Below, one piece after another: positions 17,240 through 25,837 of a DNA stretch of 64,000 nucleotides. The translations under genes and the position numbers were made by a program. Numbering within the stretch: position 1 is the stretch's first letter; each line of letters starts with the position of its first letter. The stretch is from assembly GCF_018802605.1 (NCBI RefSeq), contig NZ_CP069161.1, positions 1,736,001 through 1,800,000 of the forward strand. Reading direction: 5' to 3'. Under the pieces are notes generated by a model. It was not told the origin of the DNA. It saw only the letters and a list, made by a program, of their open reading frames with translations, and searched no databases. This stretch comes from Paludibacterium paludis (GTDB lineage Bacteria; Pseudomonadota; Gammaproteobacteria; Burkholderiales; Chromobacteriaceae).

Positions 17240-17491
17240 TTATGTCGAATTTATTTTGTATGGAGAGCTGGTTAAGCTTATCGTGCTCCCCCCGCAATAA
17301 CCGCCTTGTCCACAACTTGACCTCTCCACATCACTTAAAGATGGTCCTGGTCCAGATGCTTTTTCACGTGCCCAACTGAAATCGGCGCCGATTGTCCCTT
17401 CGATAATATGCTGTCGGACAATATCGTAAATTCTTTTTTGCCATCCAGCGCCTGATACATGGCTTATCTCTTGAATTGTTAGTTATTGCAT
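17240..17491 (-). pseudogene. Double-glycine leader bacteriocin precursor with stop at codon 3
   Basis: Read on the minus strand from ATG at 17491: M-Q-stop, then LTIQEISHVSGAG, a textbook double-glycine leader (the family usually starts M-x-E-L-x-x-x-E-I), then about 65 codons to a TAA at 17240. A single change at codon 3 (TAA from GAA or CAA) explains the break. The predicted core starts after the GA or GG-like site. It begins GWQKRIYDIVRQ, is Gly/Ser-rich toward the end and has two Cys (SSCGQGGYCGG). A weak AAGAAG ribosome site precedes the ATG. It heads a minus-strand cluster with the CPBP protein, adaptor and C39 exporter. No known bacteriocin is recognised in the core. Confidence 0.75.
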
Positions 17492-18076
17492 TTTTATCTT
17501 CTTTTTACAATTAACTATATGTTTAATATAATGAATATTAGCCTAATGGATAATAGGCGTATAATTCTAATGTATTTGATTTTTTATTCAACTGTCATTT
17601 TTGACAGGGTTGTCAGTTGCCGATCAGGTCTGCGGTCTTTACCCGGTATATGTTTGGCATTGTTGGGTGCAATTAATCACACGAGGTGGTCGCCGATAAT
17701 TTGCCAGCAACGGATTTTGCTGTATGAAGCAATGGCTACTCATCTTTGATGGAGACCTCGTTTCGGGCGGGGTTGAAAACTCTTACGGGAACTCCCTCTA
17801 CGGCAAGGTCGGGTCTCAGCGGCGCAAGCCCATCGTTCCAGTTTGCTGGCAAGGGCAAGTCGCGCAGGCTCTATGAATTGGTGCGAAGGCGGCGACCGCA
17901 TACGAGGAAGGACGGGGGGTGTGGATGCGCTCGATTCCCGGGGTGTACGCTGCACGAAACCTGGAGCAAGTGGAAATCCTGATGAGCTCCGGCCCGATGA
18001 CGCTTCCGTGGATCTGGATTGTTGTGGGGTGGCGGCACAGGATGGGTGCCACCGCGAGCTCAAGCGCGGCATGACT
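17492..18076. other. AT-rich then GC-rich debris, no intact gene
   Basis: 17492-17740 is AT-rich and should carry the promoter of the bacteriocin cluster; minus-strand TATATT and TATAGT boxes are present but no clear -35. 17592-17607 holds a small hairpin (CTGTCA-TTTT-TGACAG). From about 17745 the composition turns GC-rich and several frames run through without any recognisable domain. I take this as decayed transferred DNA. Confidence 0.4.
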
Positions 18077-18330
18077 GCGTGTTTAGAACGACCAATCGAT
18101 CTCGTCAAAGCTATCCGGGTTACGCTGCAGCATTTCCACTACCCGATGCCATACGCCTGAGTGCGCCCATCGTCGGAAACGCGAATACACCGTTTTCCAC
18201 GGGCCGTCGCATTCCGACAAGCACGCCATGGCACGCCGGTCTCAAGGCGAACATAATGCCTCACGATGGCGCGGTGATCGTGGTAGCGGCGGCCAGCCGT
18301 TAGTCTATGGGGCAAGACGGGCTTCAGCAC
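18077..18330 (-). pseudogene. IS5-family (IS427-like) transposase fragment
   Basis: On the minus strand the peptide pieces RAIVRHYVRLETGVPWRA, then after a frameshift CDGPWKTVYSRFRRWAHSG and VWHRVVEMLQRNPDSF, follow the N-terminal order of IS427-type orfA (VEGILWRLRTG-PWRDLP, then GPWKTVYSRFRRW). There is at least one frameshift and no downstream catalytic part. It is a relic. Confidence 0.7.
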
Positions 18331-18383
18331 CGCGCCTATTATCCCTCGGTCAGTTCATGGCGACGCACTGTCATGGCTATTCT

Positions 18384-18416
18384 CGCTTGATGGTCTGATC
18401 ATCAGACCATCAAGCG
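18384..18416. repeat. 33-bp palindrome resembling a GntR-type operator
   Basis: Two 16-base arms (CGCTTGATGGTCTGAT and its exact complement) flank a single C. The core TGGTCTGAT-C-ATCAGACCA resembles the TGGTnnnACCA operators of FadR-subfamily GntR regulators. It also would fold into a strong hairpin, but no T-tract follows on either side. The nearest gene is gph, whose 3' end is 129 bases away, so if it is an operator its gene has been lost. Confidence 0.5.
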
Positions 18417-18544
18417 GGCTGAATGGTTTGCAGACAGAGCCTTGAGGAGTGGAACCCCAATCCGGCGGAAGAAAAGCGCTTGGCGGGCCTGCGTGAGTGG
18501 GGTGATGTCCAGGTATGGAGCGCGAGGCGTTCTCCTCCGGATGC

Positions 18545-19201
18545 TCAGAGCAGCCCGAGCAGTTCCAGAGGGTGGTCGATCGCGTGATCGGCGCCCCATT
18601 CATGGGGCCGGTCTTCGTCCGACAGGTAGCCCCAGTTGGCGAGAACCGTGCGCATGCCGACATTTCTGCCAGCGATGATGTCGCGCTCCGCGTCGCCCAC
18701 GTAAACGCAGTGAACCGGATCGACCCCGATCAGCTCGGCCGCGTGCAGCATCGGTCGGGGGTTGGGCTTGGCGACCCCGACCGTGTCGCCGCTGACGACA
18801 ACGTCCGGCGGGAGCGGAAAGGGCAGGGTCGGCACCAGGTGATCCGTGAAGCGCATCGGCTTGTTGGTGATGATGCCCCAGGGCAGGCCTTTTTTGGCGA
18901 TGGCTTCCAGCATCGGCACCACGCCATCGAACAGTGTCGTCTGCTCGGTGAAGCCGTTGGCGTACTCATCGAGAAAACGCAGTCGCAAGGGCTCGAAATC
19001 GGGATGGTCGGCCGCGATGCCGAACCCGAGACTGACCAGCGCGCGCGCGCCGTGGGAGGCGAGGGGACGGATGGCGGAATAGGGCTGGGTCGGCAGCCCT
19101 TCTTCCAGTAACAGACGGTTCAGCGCGCCGCCCAGGTCCAGCGCGGTGTCGGCGAGCGTGCCATCGAGGTCGAATAGAACGGCTTTGATCATGTCGTGCA
19201 T
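18545..19201 (-). CDS. gph: Phosphoglycolate phosphatase
   Basis: 218-residue HAD hydrolase that would remove 2-phosphoglycolate produced when damaged DNA ends are repaired. Visible motifs: FDLDGTLADT (motif I, nucleophile Asp near 11), a helical cap with ASHGARALVSLG, GIITNKPM (motif II, Thr-Asn), and VYVGDAERDIIAGRNVGM (motif IV). The length fits Gph. The start overlaps the ilvA stop (TGATG), so it is translationally coupled to ilvA; an ATG three codons later (19192) is also possible. Other HAD phosphatases of this size share these motifs, so the substrate is inferred. Confidence 0.82.
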   Translation of the reverse strand: MHDMIKAVLFDLDGTLADTALDLGGALNRLLLEEGLPTQPYSAIRPLASHGARALVSLGFGIAADHPDFEPLRLRFLDEYANGFTEQTTLFDGVVPMLEAIAKKGLPWGIITNKPMRFTDHLVPTLPFPLPPDVVVSGDTVGVAKPNPRPMLHAAELIGVDPVHCVYVGDAERDIIAGRNVGMRTVLANWGYLSDEDRPHEWGADHAIDHPLELLGLL

Positions 19202-20730
19202 CAGCGAGTTGTCTTTCCCAGAAAGAGTTTATACGCCGGGTTCTCGGTCTCATCAATCCATGGATAGCCCAGCGACTCCAGAAAACCGGCGAAGCTTTCC
19301 GCATCCTCGGGGGGGACCTGGATGCCGATCAGCACCCGGCCATAGTCGGCGCCATGATTCCGGTAATGAAACAGGCTGATGTTCCAGTCGGTGCGCATGG
19401 ACTCGAGAAACCGCATCAACGCGCCGGGCCGCTCCGGAAATTCGAAGTGCAGCACGCGTTCGTGTCGCAATTGCGGGGCATGACCGCCCACCAGGTGGCG
19501 AATATGCAGCTTGGCCAGTTCGTTGTCGGTCAGGTCGATGCCGTCAAGATGGTGGTTCCCAAGATCGGAAAGCAGTTTGCCGACATCGTCCTTCGACGCG
19601 ATCTGCACGCCGACGAAGACATGCGCCGTCTCCGGATCGGCGTAGCGGTAGTTGAATTCGGTAATGCTGCGCGAGCCGATAGCCGCGCAAAAGGCCTTGA
19701 AGCTGCCCGGGCGTTCGGGAATCGTGACGGCGATCACCGCTTCGCGGCGTTCACCCAGTTCCGAACGCTCCGACACATGGCGCAAACGGTCGAAATTCAT
19801 GTTGGCGCCGCAATTGACGGCGACCAGTGTCTCGCCACGCAGTCCTTCGCGCTCCGCGTAGGCCTTGGCGCCGGCCACGGCAAGCGCTCCAGCCGGTTCG
19901 GAGATGGAGCGGGTGTCCTCGAAAATGTCCTTGATGGCGGCGCAGATCGCATCGGTGTCGACCAGGATGATTTCATCGAGCAATTCGCGGCACAGACGGA
20001 AGGTTTCGGCGCCGACCAGCTTGACGGCCACCCCGTCGGCGAACAGACCGACATCCTTGAGTTCCACACGTTCGCCCCGTTCGATCGATTGGCGCATCGC
20101 GTCCGAGTCGACAGGCTGCACGCCGATGATGCGGATTTCCGGTTTGAGCCGCTTGATGTATGCGGCGACGCCGGCGGCGAGCCCTCCGCCGCCGATCGCC
20201 ACGAACACCGCATGAATCGGCCCGGCGTGCTGGCGCAGGATTTCCATGCCGATGGTGCCCTGGCCCGCGATCACGTCCGGGTCGTCGAAAGGGGGGATGT
20301 AGGTGGCGCCAAGCTCCCCGGTCAGGGTGACGGCGTGCCGGTAGGCGTCGGAGTAGGAGTCGCCGGTCAGCACGACTCGCCCGCCGAGGCGGGTGACCGC
20401 GTCGATCTTGATCGCGGGGGTCGTCACCGGCATGACGATGTGCGCCGCGCAGTTGAGCCGGCTCGCCGCAAGGGCGACGCCCTGGGCATGATTGCCGGCC
20501 GACGCGGTGACCACGCCGCGGGCCAGTTCCTCCGGACTCAGGCGCGACATCTTGTTATAGGCGCCGCGCAACTTGAAAGAGAACACCGGTTGCAGATCTT
20601 CGCGCTTGAGCAGCAGGGTGTTGCCGATTCTGCGCGAGAGATTGGGGGCCAGTTCCAGCGGGGTTTCGATGGCCACGTCGTAGACGCGTGAAGTCAGTAT
20701 CCGTTCCAGATAGTCGTTCTGTTCTCGCAT
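19201..20730 (-). CDS. ilvA: Threonine ammonia-lyase, biosynthetic
   Basis: 509 residues, close to the 514 of E. coli IlvA. It turns threonine into 2-oxobutanoate, the first step of isoleucine synthesis. The PLP lysine is in FSFKLRGAYNKM (about residue 53), with the phosphate-binding GGGGLAAG near 180. The C-terminus holds two ACT-like regulatory domains: one near 330 (TIPERPGSFKAF) and one near 420 (FEFPERPGALMRF), which bind isoleucine and valine in known enzymes. I chose ATG at 20730; an in-frame ATG at 20748 is an alternative. It is followed by coupled gph. Confidence 0.95.
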   Translation of the reverse strand: MREQNDYLERILTSRVYDVAIETPLELAPNLSRRIGNTLLLKREDLQPVFSFKLRGAYNKMSRLSPEELARGVVTASAGNHAQGVALAASRLNCAAHIVMPVTTPAIKIDAVTRLGGRVVLTGDSYSDAYRHAVTLTGELGATYIPPFDDPDVIAGQGTIGMEILRQHAGPIHAVFVAIGGGGLAAGVAAYIKRLKPEIRIIGVQPVDSDAMRQSIERGERVELKDVGLFADGVAVKLVGAETFRLCRELLDEIILVDTDAICAAIKDIFEDTRSISEPAGALAVAGAKAYAEREGLRGETLVAVNCGANMNFDRLRHVSERSELGERREAVIAVTIPERPGSFKAFCAAIGSRSITEFNYRYADPETAHVFVGVQIASKDDVGKLLSDLGNHHLDGIDLTDNELAKLHIRHLVGGHAPQLRHERVLHFEFPERPGALMRFLESMRTDWNISLFHYRNHGADYGRVLIGIQVPPEDAESFAGFLESLGYPWIDETENPAYKLFLGKTTR

Positions 20731-20843
20731 GATTTCGCCTTTGTCCATATGTTTGCTGTTTTTATGACAGAGTATCAGCAAGGCGACGGCTCCGGAAAGT
20801 GTTGTGCTGCATAGCAGCAAGAATGCGGAACCTCGATGTCACA

Positions 20844-20878
20844 TTCCATGGGAACAGGGCTGGCGAGTTGTGTATAAT
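20844..20878 (+). promoter_or_regulatory. Possible dacC promoter
   Basis: A perfect TATAAT at 20873-20878 lies 42 bases before the dacC start. The upstream TTCCAT is too far away (23 bases) to be a normal -35, so only the -10 is well supported. Confidence 0.35.
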
Positions 20879-20919
20879 CGTCGTCATTGTTTGTGACGCC
20901 TTCCGCAAGTCTGATTCCG

Positions 20920-22053
20920 ATGAAAACACTCTCCCGAATTTTTCTGGCCGCCACCCTGGCGCTGCCCGTTTTGTCTCACGCCGCTTTCGTGCCCCCGGTT
21001 CCCGAAATCGCCGGCAAGGCCTACTACCTGACCGACTTCTATAGCGGCCAGGTGATCGCGCAGAAAGATGCCGACAACCGCATCGAACCGGCATCGCTGA
21101 CCAAGCTGATGACGGCTTACCTGACCTTCAAGGCGTTGCACGAAAAGCGCCTGACGCTGGAGCAGACCCTGACCGTGTCCACCAAGGGCTGGAAGATCGA
21201 AGGCTCCAAGATGTTCCTCGATCCCAAGGTGCCGGCGCGTGTCGATGACCTGATCAAGGGCATGATCGTGCAGTCCGGCAATGACGCCTGCGTGACGCTC
21301 GCCGAAGCGATCGCCGGCAGCGAGGAAGTCTTCGCCCAGATGATGAACGCCGAGGCACGGCGTCTGGGGATGAAGAACACCCAGTTCCGCAACGCCACCG
21401 GCCTGCCGGATCCCGAGCATTACACCACCGTGCACGATCTGGCCATCCTGTCGGCATCGATCATCCGCGACTTCCCCGAGTTCTATCCGATCTACTCGAT
21501 GAAGTCCTTCACGTATAACAACATCAGCCAGCCGAACCGCAATCTGCTGTTGTACCGCGACCCCAACGTCGACGGCATGAAAACCGGTCATACCGACGGG
21601 GCCGGTTTTAATCTGATCACCTCCGCGCACCGCGACGGTCGTCGCGTGCTGTCCGTGGTGGTCGGCACCGCGAGCCCCGAGGCGCGCGCGGCGGAAAGCT
21701 CGAAACTGATCAACTACGCCTTGCAGTTCTTCGAAACGCCCAAACTCTATACCGCGAACAAGCCGGTATCGACGCTCGGTCTTTACAAGGGCGCCAAGGG
21801 ATCGCTGAATGTCGGCTTCACCTCCGATATTTTCGCGACGGTCGGCAAGGGCGATGCGGCCAAGATCAAATCGACGATCGATATCAAGCAGCCGCTGATC
21901 GCGCCGGTCAAGGCCGGACAAGCCGTCGGCAAACTGACGGTGACGCTGGACGGCAAGGTGATCGAAGAGCGTCCGGTCGTGGCGCTCGAGACGGTCGAAG
22001 AGGGTGGTTTCTTCCGCCGTTTGTGGGATGCGATCCGCCTGCTGTTCAAGTAA
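20920..22053 (+). CDS. dacC: D-alanyl-D-alanine carboxypeptidase (PBP5/6 type)
   Basis: 377 residues. The enzyme trims the terminal D-Ala from peptidoglycan pentapeptides in the periplasm. A signal peptide ends at LSHAAF (about residue 22). Active-site motifs: ASLTKLM (SxxK, about 55), SGND (SxN, about 115) and KTGHTDGAG (KTG, about 219). The C-terminal PBP5_C beta domain follows, and the last residues RRLWDAIRLLFK form an amphipathic membrane anchor as in PBP5. The start at 20920 gives the normal signal peptide. It stands upstream of ybeD-lipB-lipA, a common order. Confidence 0.93.
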   Translation: MKTLSRIFLAATLALPVLSHAAFVPPVPEIAGKAYYLTDFYSGQVIAQKDADNRIEPASLTKLMTAYLTFKALHEKRLTLEQTLTVSTKGWKIEGSKMFLDPKVPARVDDLIKGMIVQSGNDACVTLAEAIAGSEEVFAQMMNAEARRLGMKNTQFRNATGLPDPEHYTTVHDLAILSASIIRDFPEFYPIYSMKSFTYNNISQPNRNLLLYRDPNVDGMKTGHTDGAGFNLITSAHRDGRRVLSVVVGTASPEARAAESSKLINYALQFFETPKLYTANKPVSTLGLYKGAKGSLNVGFTSDIFATVGKGDAAKIKSTIDIKQPLIAPVKAGQAVGKLTVTLDGKVIEERPVVALETVEEGGFFRRLWDAIRLLFK

Positions 22054-22083
22054 CGCGAACCGCTATTGCAAGGAATCCAGGCA

Positions 22084-22353
22084 ATGACTGAAGCACGCAC
22101 GGAACTGCTCGAGTTCCCCTGCCGTTTTCCGCTCAAGATCATGGGCGAAAAACATGAAGCCTTTACACTGACCATCATCGAGGTCGTGCGCATGCACGCG
22201 CCGGATCTGATGGAGCATGATGTCGACAGCCGTGACAGCAGCAGCGGCCGCTACCAGTCCCTGACCGTGACCGTTAACGCCGTGTCGCGCGAGCAGCTGG
22301 ACGCGATCTATCTTGCTCTGACGGGACACCCGATGGTCAAGGTGGTGCTCTGA
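22084..22353 (+). CDS. ybeD: DUF493/YbeD-like small regulatory protein
   Basis: 89 residues, family-typical size. The ACT-like fold is indicated by [14 protein letters not shown] at the start, the central [18 protein letters not shown], and [11 protein letters not shown] at the C-terminus. The protein usually sits between dacA/dacC and lipB, as here; its role is not established. The gene follows dacC by 30 bases and its TGA is one base before the lipB GTG, so the three genes are likely one transcript. Confidence 0.88.
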   Translation: MTEARTELLEFPCRFPLKIMGEKHEAFTLTIIEVVRMHAPDLMEHDVDSRDSSSGRYQSLTVTVNAVSREQLDAIYLALTGHPMVKVVL

Positions 22354-22354
22354 C

Positions 22355-22984
22355 GTGAGCCGGCTGATCAAGCATTTGGGACTGGTCGACTACGAACCCA
22401 CCTGGCGGGCCATGCAGGCGTTCACCGACGGGCGCGACGAGCGGACCCCGGATGAAATCTGGCTGGTCGAACACCCTCCCGTCTTCACGCTGGGGCTGGG
22501 CGGCAAGGAAGAGCATCTGCTGTGCCCGACGTCCATTCCCCTCGTGCGCACCGACCGGGGGGGACAGGTCACCTACCATGGCCCCGGACAACTGGTGGCG
22601 TATCTGATGATCGACTTCAAGCGCATGCAGATCGGGGTGCGCGAGCTGGTGCGCCGCATCGAGCAGGCACTGGTGGACACGGTGGCCGAGTACGGTATCC
22701 GCGCCAATGGCGACGTCGACGCGCCCGGGGTGTACGTGGACGGCGCGAAGATCGCGTCGCTGGGGCTGCGGATCCGCAACGGCGCCGTGTACCATGGGCT
22801 GTCGCTCAATGTGGACATGGATCTGACACCGTTTACCTGGATCAATCCTTGCGGTTATGCTGGCCTCAAGGTGACCCAGTTGAAAGATCTGGGGATCGAT
22901 ACAACGGTCGACGAGGTCGCCGCCAGGCTGCTGCCGCACCTGGAGCGCCATCTGACCGTGACAATGGAGAAGGCAAGCGCATGA
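22355..22984 (+). CDS. lipB: Octanoyltransferase
   Basis: 209 residues. It moves octanoyl groups from acyl carrier protein to lipoyl domains, the first step of lipoate synthesis. Family marks: [17 protein letters not shown] (about 68-84), [14 protein letters not shown] with the catalytic Lys (about 130), and the catalytic Cys in [14 protein letters not shown] (about 170). It starts with GTG one base after the ybeD stop and its TGA overlaps the lipA ATG, so translation is coupled. Nothing unusual. Confidence 0.96.
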   Translation: MSRLIKHLGLVDYEPTWRAMQAFTDGRDERTPDEIWLVEHPPVFTLGLGGKEEHLLCPTSIPLVRTDRGGQVTYHGPGQLVAYLMIDFKRMQIGVRELVRRIEQALVDTVAEYGIRANGDVDAPGVYVDGAKIASLGLRIRNGAVYHGLSLNVDMDLTPFTWINPCGYAGLKVTQLKDLGIDTTVDEVAARLLPHLERHLTVTMEKASA

Positions 22985-23928
22985 AAACAGATAACCAGGC
23001 CGGCGTGAAGCACAAGGGCGCGGCCAAGACGGCGCGGATTCCGATCAAGATCGTGCCCCTTGAAGAAAAACTCAAAAAGCCGGAATGGATCCGCGCCAAG
23101 TTGCCCACCGGCACGCGCTTTAACGAAATCAAAGCGATCCTGCGCGAGCAGAAACTTCACACCGTGTGCGAAGAAGCGACCTGTCCGAATATCGGGGAAT
23201 GCTTCAGCAAGGGCACCGCGACGTTCATGATCATGGGCGATATCTGCACCCGGCGCTGCCCATTCTGCGATGTCGGTCATGGCCGCCCCAATCCGCTGGA
23301 CCCGCAAGAACCGACCCATCTTGGCCAAACCGTGGCCGCCATGCGCTTGCGCTATGTGGTGGTGACCTCGGTGGATCGCGACGATTTGCGCGACGGCGGC
23401 GCGGGTCACTTCGCCGAATGCATCGGCAAGGTGCGCGAATTGTCGCCGGGGACCCAGATCGAAGTGCTGGTCCCGGATTTCCGCGGTCGTCTGGATGTCG
23501 CCATCGATATCCTCAGCGAAACCCGCCCCGATGTGATGAACCACAATCTGGAAACCGTGCCGCGTCTTTACAAGCAGGCCCGCCCCGGCGCCGATTACCA
23601 GCATTCGCTGGATCTGCTCCGTGACTACAAGGCGCGCAACCCCGATGTGCTCACCAAATCCGGTCTGATGGTCGGACTTGGGGAGACCGACGAGGAAATC
23701 CTCGAGGTGATGCGCGATCTGCGTGCCCATGGTGTCGACATGCTGACGATCGGGCAGTATCTGCAACCGTCCGGCGGACACCTGCCGGTGCTGCGCTATG
23801 TGCATCCCGATACCTTCCGCATGTTCGAGGAGAAGGCCCGGGAAATGGGGTTCAAGCACGCCGCCGTCGGCGCCATGGTGCGCTCCAGCTATCACGCCGA
23901 CCAGCAGGCGCATGGCGCCGGGGTGTGA
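22981..23928 (+). CDS. lipA: Lipoyl synthase
   Basis: 315 residues, radical-SAM enzyme that inserts two sulfurs into octanoyl groups. The auxiliary cluster motif [12 protein letters not shown] (about 66-77) and the radical-[11 protein letters not shown] (about 92-99) are both complete, and the closing [10 protein letters not shown] supplies the Ser ligand of the auxiliary cluster. ATG overlaps the lipB stop. The stop codon is the notable point: its last codons GTG TGA are duplicated at 36845-36850 on the far side of a 12.9-kb Tn7-like element, so the element inserted exactly at the end of lipA without changing the protein. Confidence 0.97.
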   Translation: MKTDNQAGVKHKGAAKTARIPIKIVPLEEKLKKPEWIRAKLPTGTRFNEIKAILREQKLHTVCEEATCPNIGECFSKGTATFMIMGDICTRRCPFCDVGHGRPNPLDPQEPTHLGQTVAAMRLRYVVVTSVDRDDLRDGGAGHFAECIGKVRELSPGTQIEVLVPDFRGRLDVAIDILSETRPDVMNHNLETVPRLYKQARPGADYQHSLDLLRDYKARNPDVLTKSGLMVGLGETDEEILEVMRDLRAHGVDMLTIGQYLQPSGGHLPVLRYVHPDTFRMFEEKAREMGFKHAAVGAMVRSSYHADQQAHGAGV

Positions 23929-23937
23929 TGACGATTC

Positions 23938-23987
23938 CAACGCTCATGGCGACTGAACAACGCTAATTTGTACTCTACATCGCTAAT
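23938..23987 (+). repeat. Left-end TnsB-binding repeats
   Basis: Three copies of a motif CA(A/T)CGCT(C/A)AT start at 23938, 23958 and 23978, exactly 20 bases apart. The same motif recurs in opposite orientation at the right end. This matches the arrays of TnsB sites at Tn7-like ends; the assignment is by position and repetition. Confidence 0.7.
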
Positions 23988-24007
23988 CGCTACTGAAAGG
24001 GGCGGAT

Positions 24008-25708
24008 ATGCGGAGGGCTATACCGAAGATCAGAGAGTTTCCGGATGATGGCCGAATCTGGAGGGTGGACTGGTTTGGTGGTGTAGAGCGCAATCCTCAG
24101 ATTCCTTCTGAACCGAAAATCCAACTCATCATCAGCCCGGTGGTTGCTGGCGCTACCGACTATGCTGCTACCAGCGCGGTCAATCATGAAGAACGACGCT
24201 CGATTAGCATCGGCGTCGGCCAGCTCCCTCTCGTAACGATCGGTTCCCTCTGGCAAAACCGCCACTGTCTTGTTGAAATCGCCGGCAAGACCAAGACCTT
24301 CGACAATCTCGTCATCTCACCCGAAACGGTTCGTTTGCTGAAATCCGATGCTCTGGTGGAAGGGCAGTCCCTCATTCGCAAGAAGTACCACCAGATCGGC
24401 GTTGGGCTTGCGGCAAACTGCCTGGCGATCGAATGGCAGGGCGACCCCTACGGCATCATCATCCCGGCAGCTGAGATCATTCGTTTTTACTATGCAACGT
24501 CAACCGATCTCGCCAAAGCCATTTTCGCCGGCGATTTTCGACATGAGCTGGGCTCGATCGTGAATCCGGCGGAGTGTGGTTATTTCGAGCAGGAGAGACG
24601 CGGCAGACTCAAGCTGCGCAAGGAATTTGCCGATGCGGATGCCTATGTTATTGGCCGCATCTTGTTTAGCCCTGAAGCGTTCAAGGGTACCGCCCTGGTG
24701 CATGACTCGATGATCAAGCAAGCGGTGCAGGGCAAGTCCCGCTTGTATCCAGAAGCTGCGTTTCCTTTCTCAGGGAAGACTAACTTACGGGTGCGCATGA
24801 AGTCGATGAAGGCTCCGGATGAGGAGCGCTGGCGTTTCATTGTCTTTGCCGTGGAGTACTGCACGGGGCCATTTCCATTCAGTGCAATCACCTGTGATCG
24901 AGATAACAGCAACCTGCGGCCGGAAGAAGGTCATGATCAGCCGGACGAATTGAAAGCACCTGCTTACCCTCGCAAGCAGCAATCGGGAAAGGATGTTACC
25001 GATGGTGAATTGCAGAGCGATGAGGATGCCTCCAAGGAGGTCCAGTCGGCTGTAATTGATCTGCCGGAGGAGCGATTTGGCGCGCTGGCAAACATGGAGT
25101 TAGAGAAACCAGAGAAAGACATTTGCCACTATTTCAATGCAGGAAGTGTTCGGCCTCTTGCACTCCCGACGGATGTGCTAGGTACGGGAGATGGTAATTA
25201 CTCTAATGACGTCGTGACCCCAACGTCAGCCGAAGTTAAGCATGTGCGCCAAGAGGCTTTGCCGGCAAGCTTTGCAAACTTCGAGGCGATGGTGAGGCAT
25301 CTGGATGGATTGCCTGGGTGCCAGGCAAGGATTCGTCCCAGAACTGATGCCATTGCTTACATTCCACTGACAAAACCAAAGCGCACGTGGCAGTGGGCTT
25401 ACTTTCATTCTGGGACGCAGCAAAGACGCGCTGTTATCGTTGCTGATATTGTGAGAGAAGGACATGAATGCAATTTGATCGAGTTTCAGTGGCGTGAAGG
25501 AGAGTCGTTCAAGCTTGCTATGGTGTCTTTGCCGAGTGGGGGCAAGCTTAGTGATGAGCAGCTTTATCTATTACTTCGTATGCTGGCTAAACAAGATGGT
25601 CGTTGGGAAAACACAAAGCCATTACCGGGAAATATCTGTTTGATAACGCTTAAACATACTTGGCCTTCAGTAGATGCTTGTGTTCAAGCTGTAATATCAA
25701 AGATTTAA
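24008..25708 (+). CDS. TnsE-like target-selection protein
   Basis: 566 residues, near the 538 of Tn7 TnsE. Resemblance is by pattern rather than close identity: REFPDDGRIWRVDWF at the start parallels the TnsE N-terminus, YGIIIPAAEIIRFYYATS (about 140-157) parallels the IPQLELARSLF region, and a charged linker (about 300-380) is followed by a C-terminal domain starting FANFEAMVRHLDGL (about 418) like the TnsE_C start FAAFDELLSIL. TnsE directs Tn7 to replicating DNA and mobile plasmids. AAAGGGGCGG precedes the ATG. It stands alone at the left end on the opposite strand from tnsABC-tniQ, unlike Tn7. Identity with TnsE is inference and needs a profile search. Confidence 0.6.
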   Translation: MRRAIPKIREFPDDGRIWRVDWFGGVERNPQIPSEPKIQLIISPVVAGATDYAATSAVNHEERRSISIGVGQLPLVTIGSLWQNRHCLVEIAGKTKTFDNLVISPETVRLLKSDALVEGQSLIRKKYHQIGVGLAANCLAIEWQGDPYGIIIPAAEIIRFYYATSTDLAKAIFAGDFRHELGSIVNPAECGYFEQERRGRLKLRKEFADADAYVIGRILFSPEAFKGTALVHDSMIKQAVQGKSRLYPEAAFPFSGKTNLRVRMKSMKAPDEERWRFIVFAVEYCTGPFPFSAITCDRDNSNLRPEEGHDQPDELKAPAYPRKQQSGKDVTDGELQSDEDASKEVQSAVIDLPEERFGALANMELEKPEKDICHYFNAGSVRPLALPTDVLGTGDGNYSNDVVTPTSAEVKHVRQEALPASFANFEAMVRHLDGLPGCQARIRPRTDAIAYIPLTKPKRTWQWAYFHSGTQQRRAVIVADIVREGHECNLIEFQWREGESFKLAMVSLPSGGKLSDEQLYLLLRMLAKQDGRWENTKPLPGNICLITLKHTWPSVDACVQAVISKI

Positions 25709-25837
25709 ATGCATAAGTTGTATGGGTGTTTCTAGGGGAAATTGGATTATTTGTTTTTCGGATGAGAAAGAGCATTGGAAGAATTTTTTCTTGCCAATGC
25801 TCTCAGTGTGAAATGTGTTAGTTGGAATGGAGAATTG

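Noticed and set aside
17486..17749. 87-codon AT-rich plus-strand frame opposite the bacteriocin leader
   Set aside because: No ribosome site and no domain; the minus-strand leader peptide explains the conserved-looking part.
17746..18160. Overlapping plus and minus frames in the GC-rich debris
   Set aside because: High GC keeps several frames open; none shows a domain, and part of the stretch is better read as a decayed IS5-family fragment.
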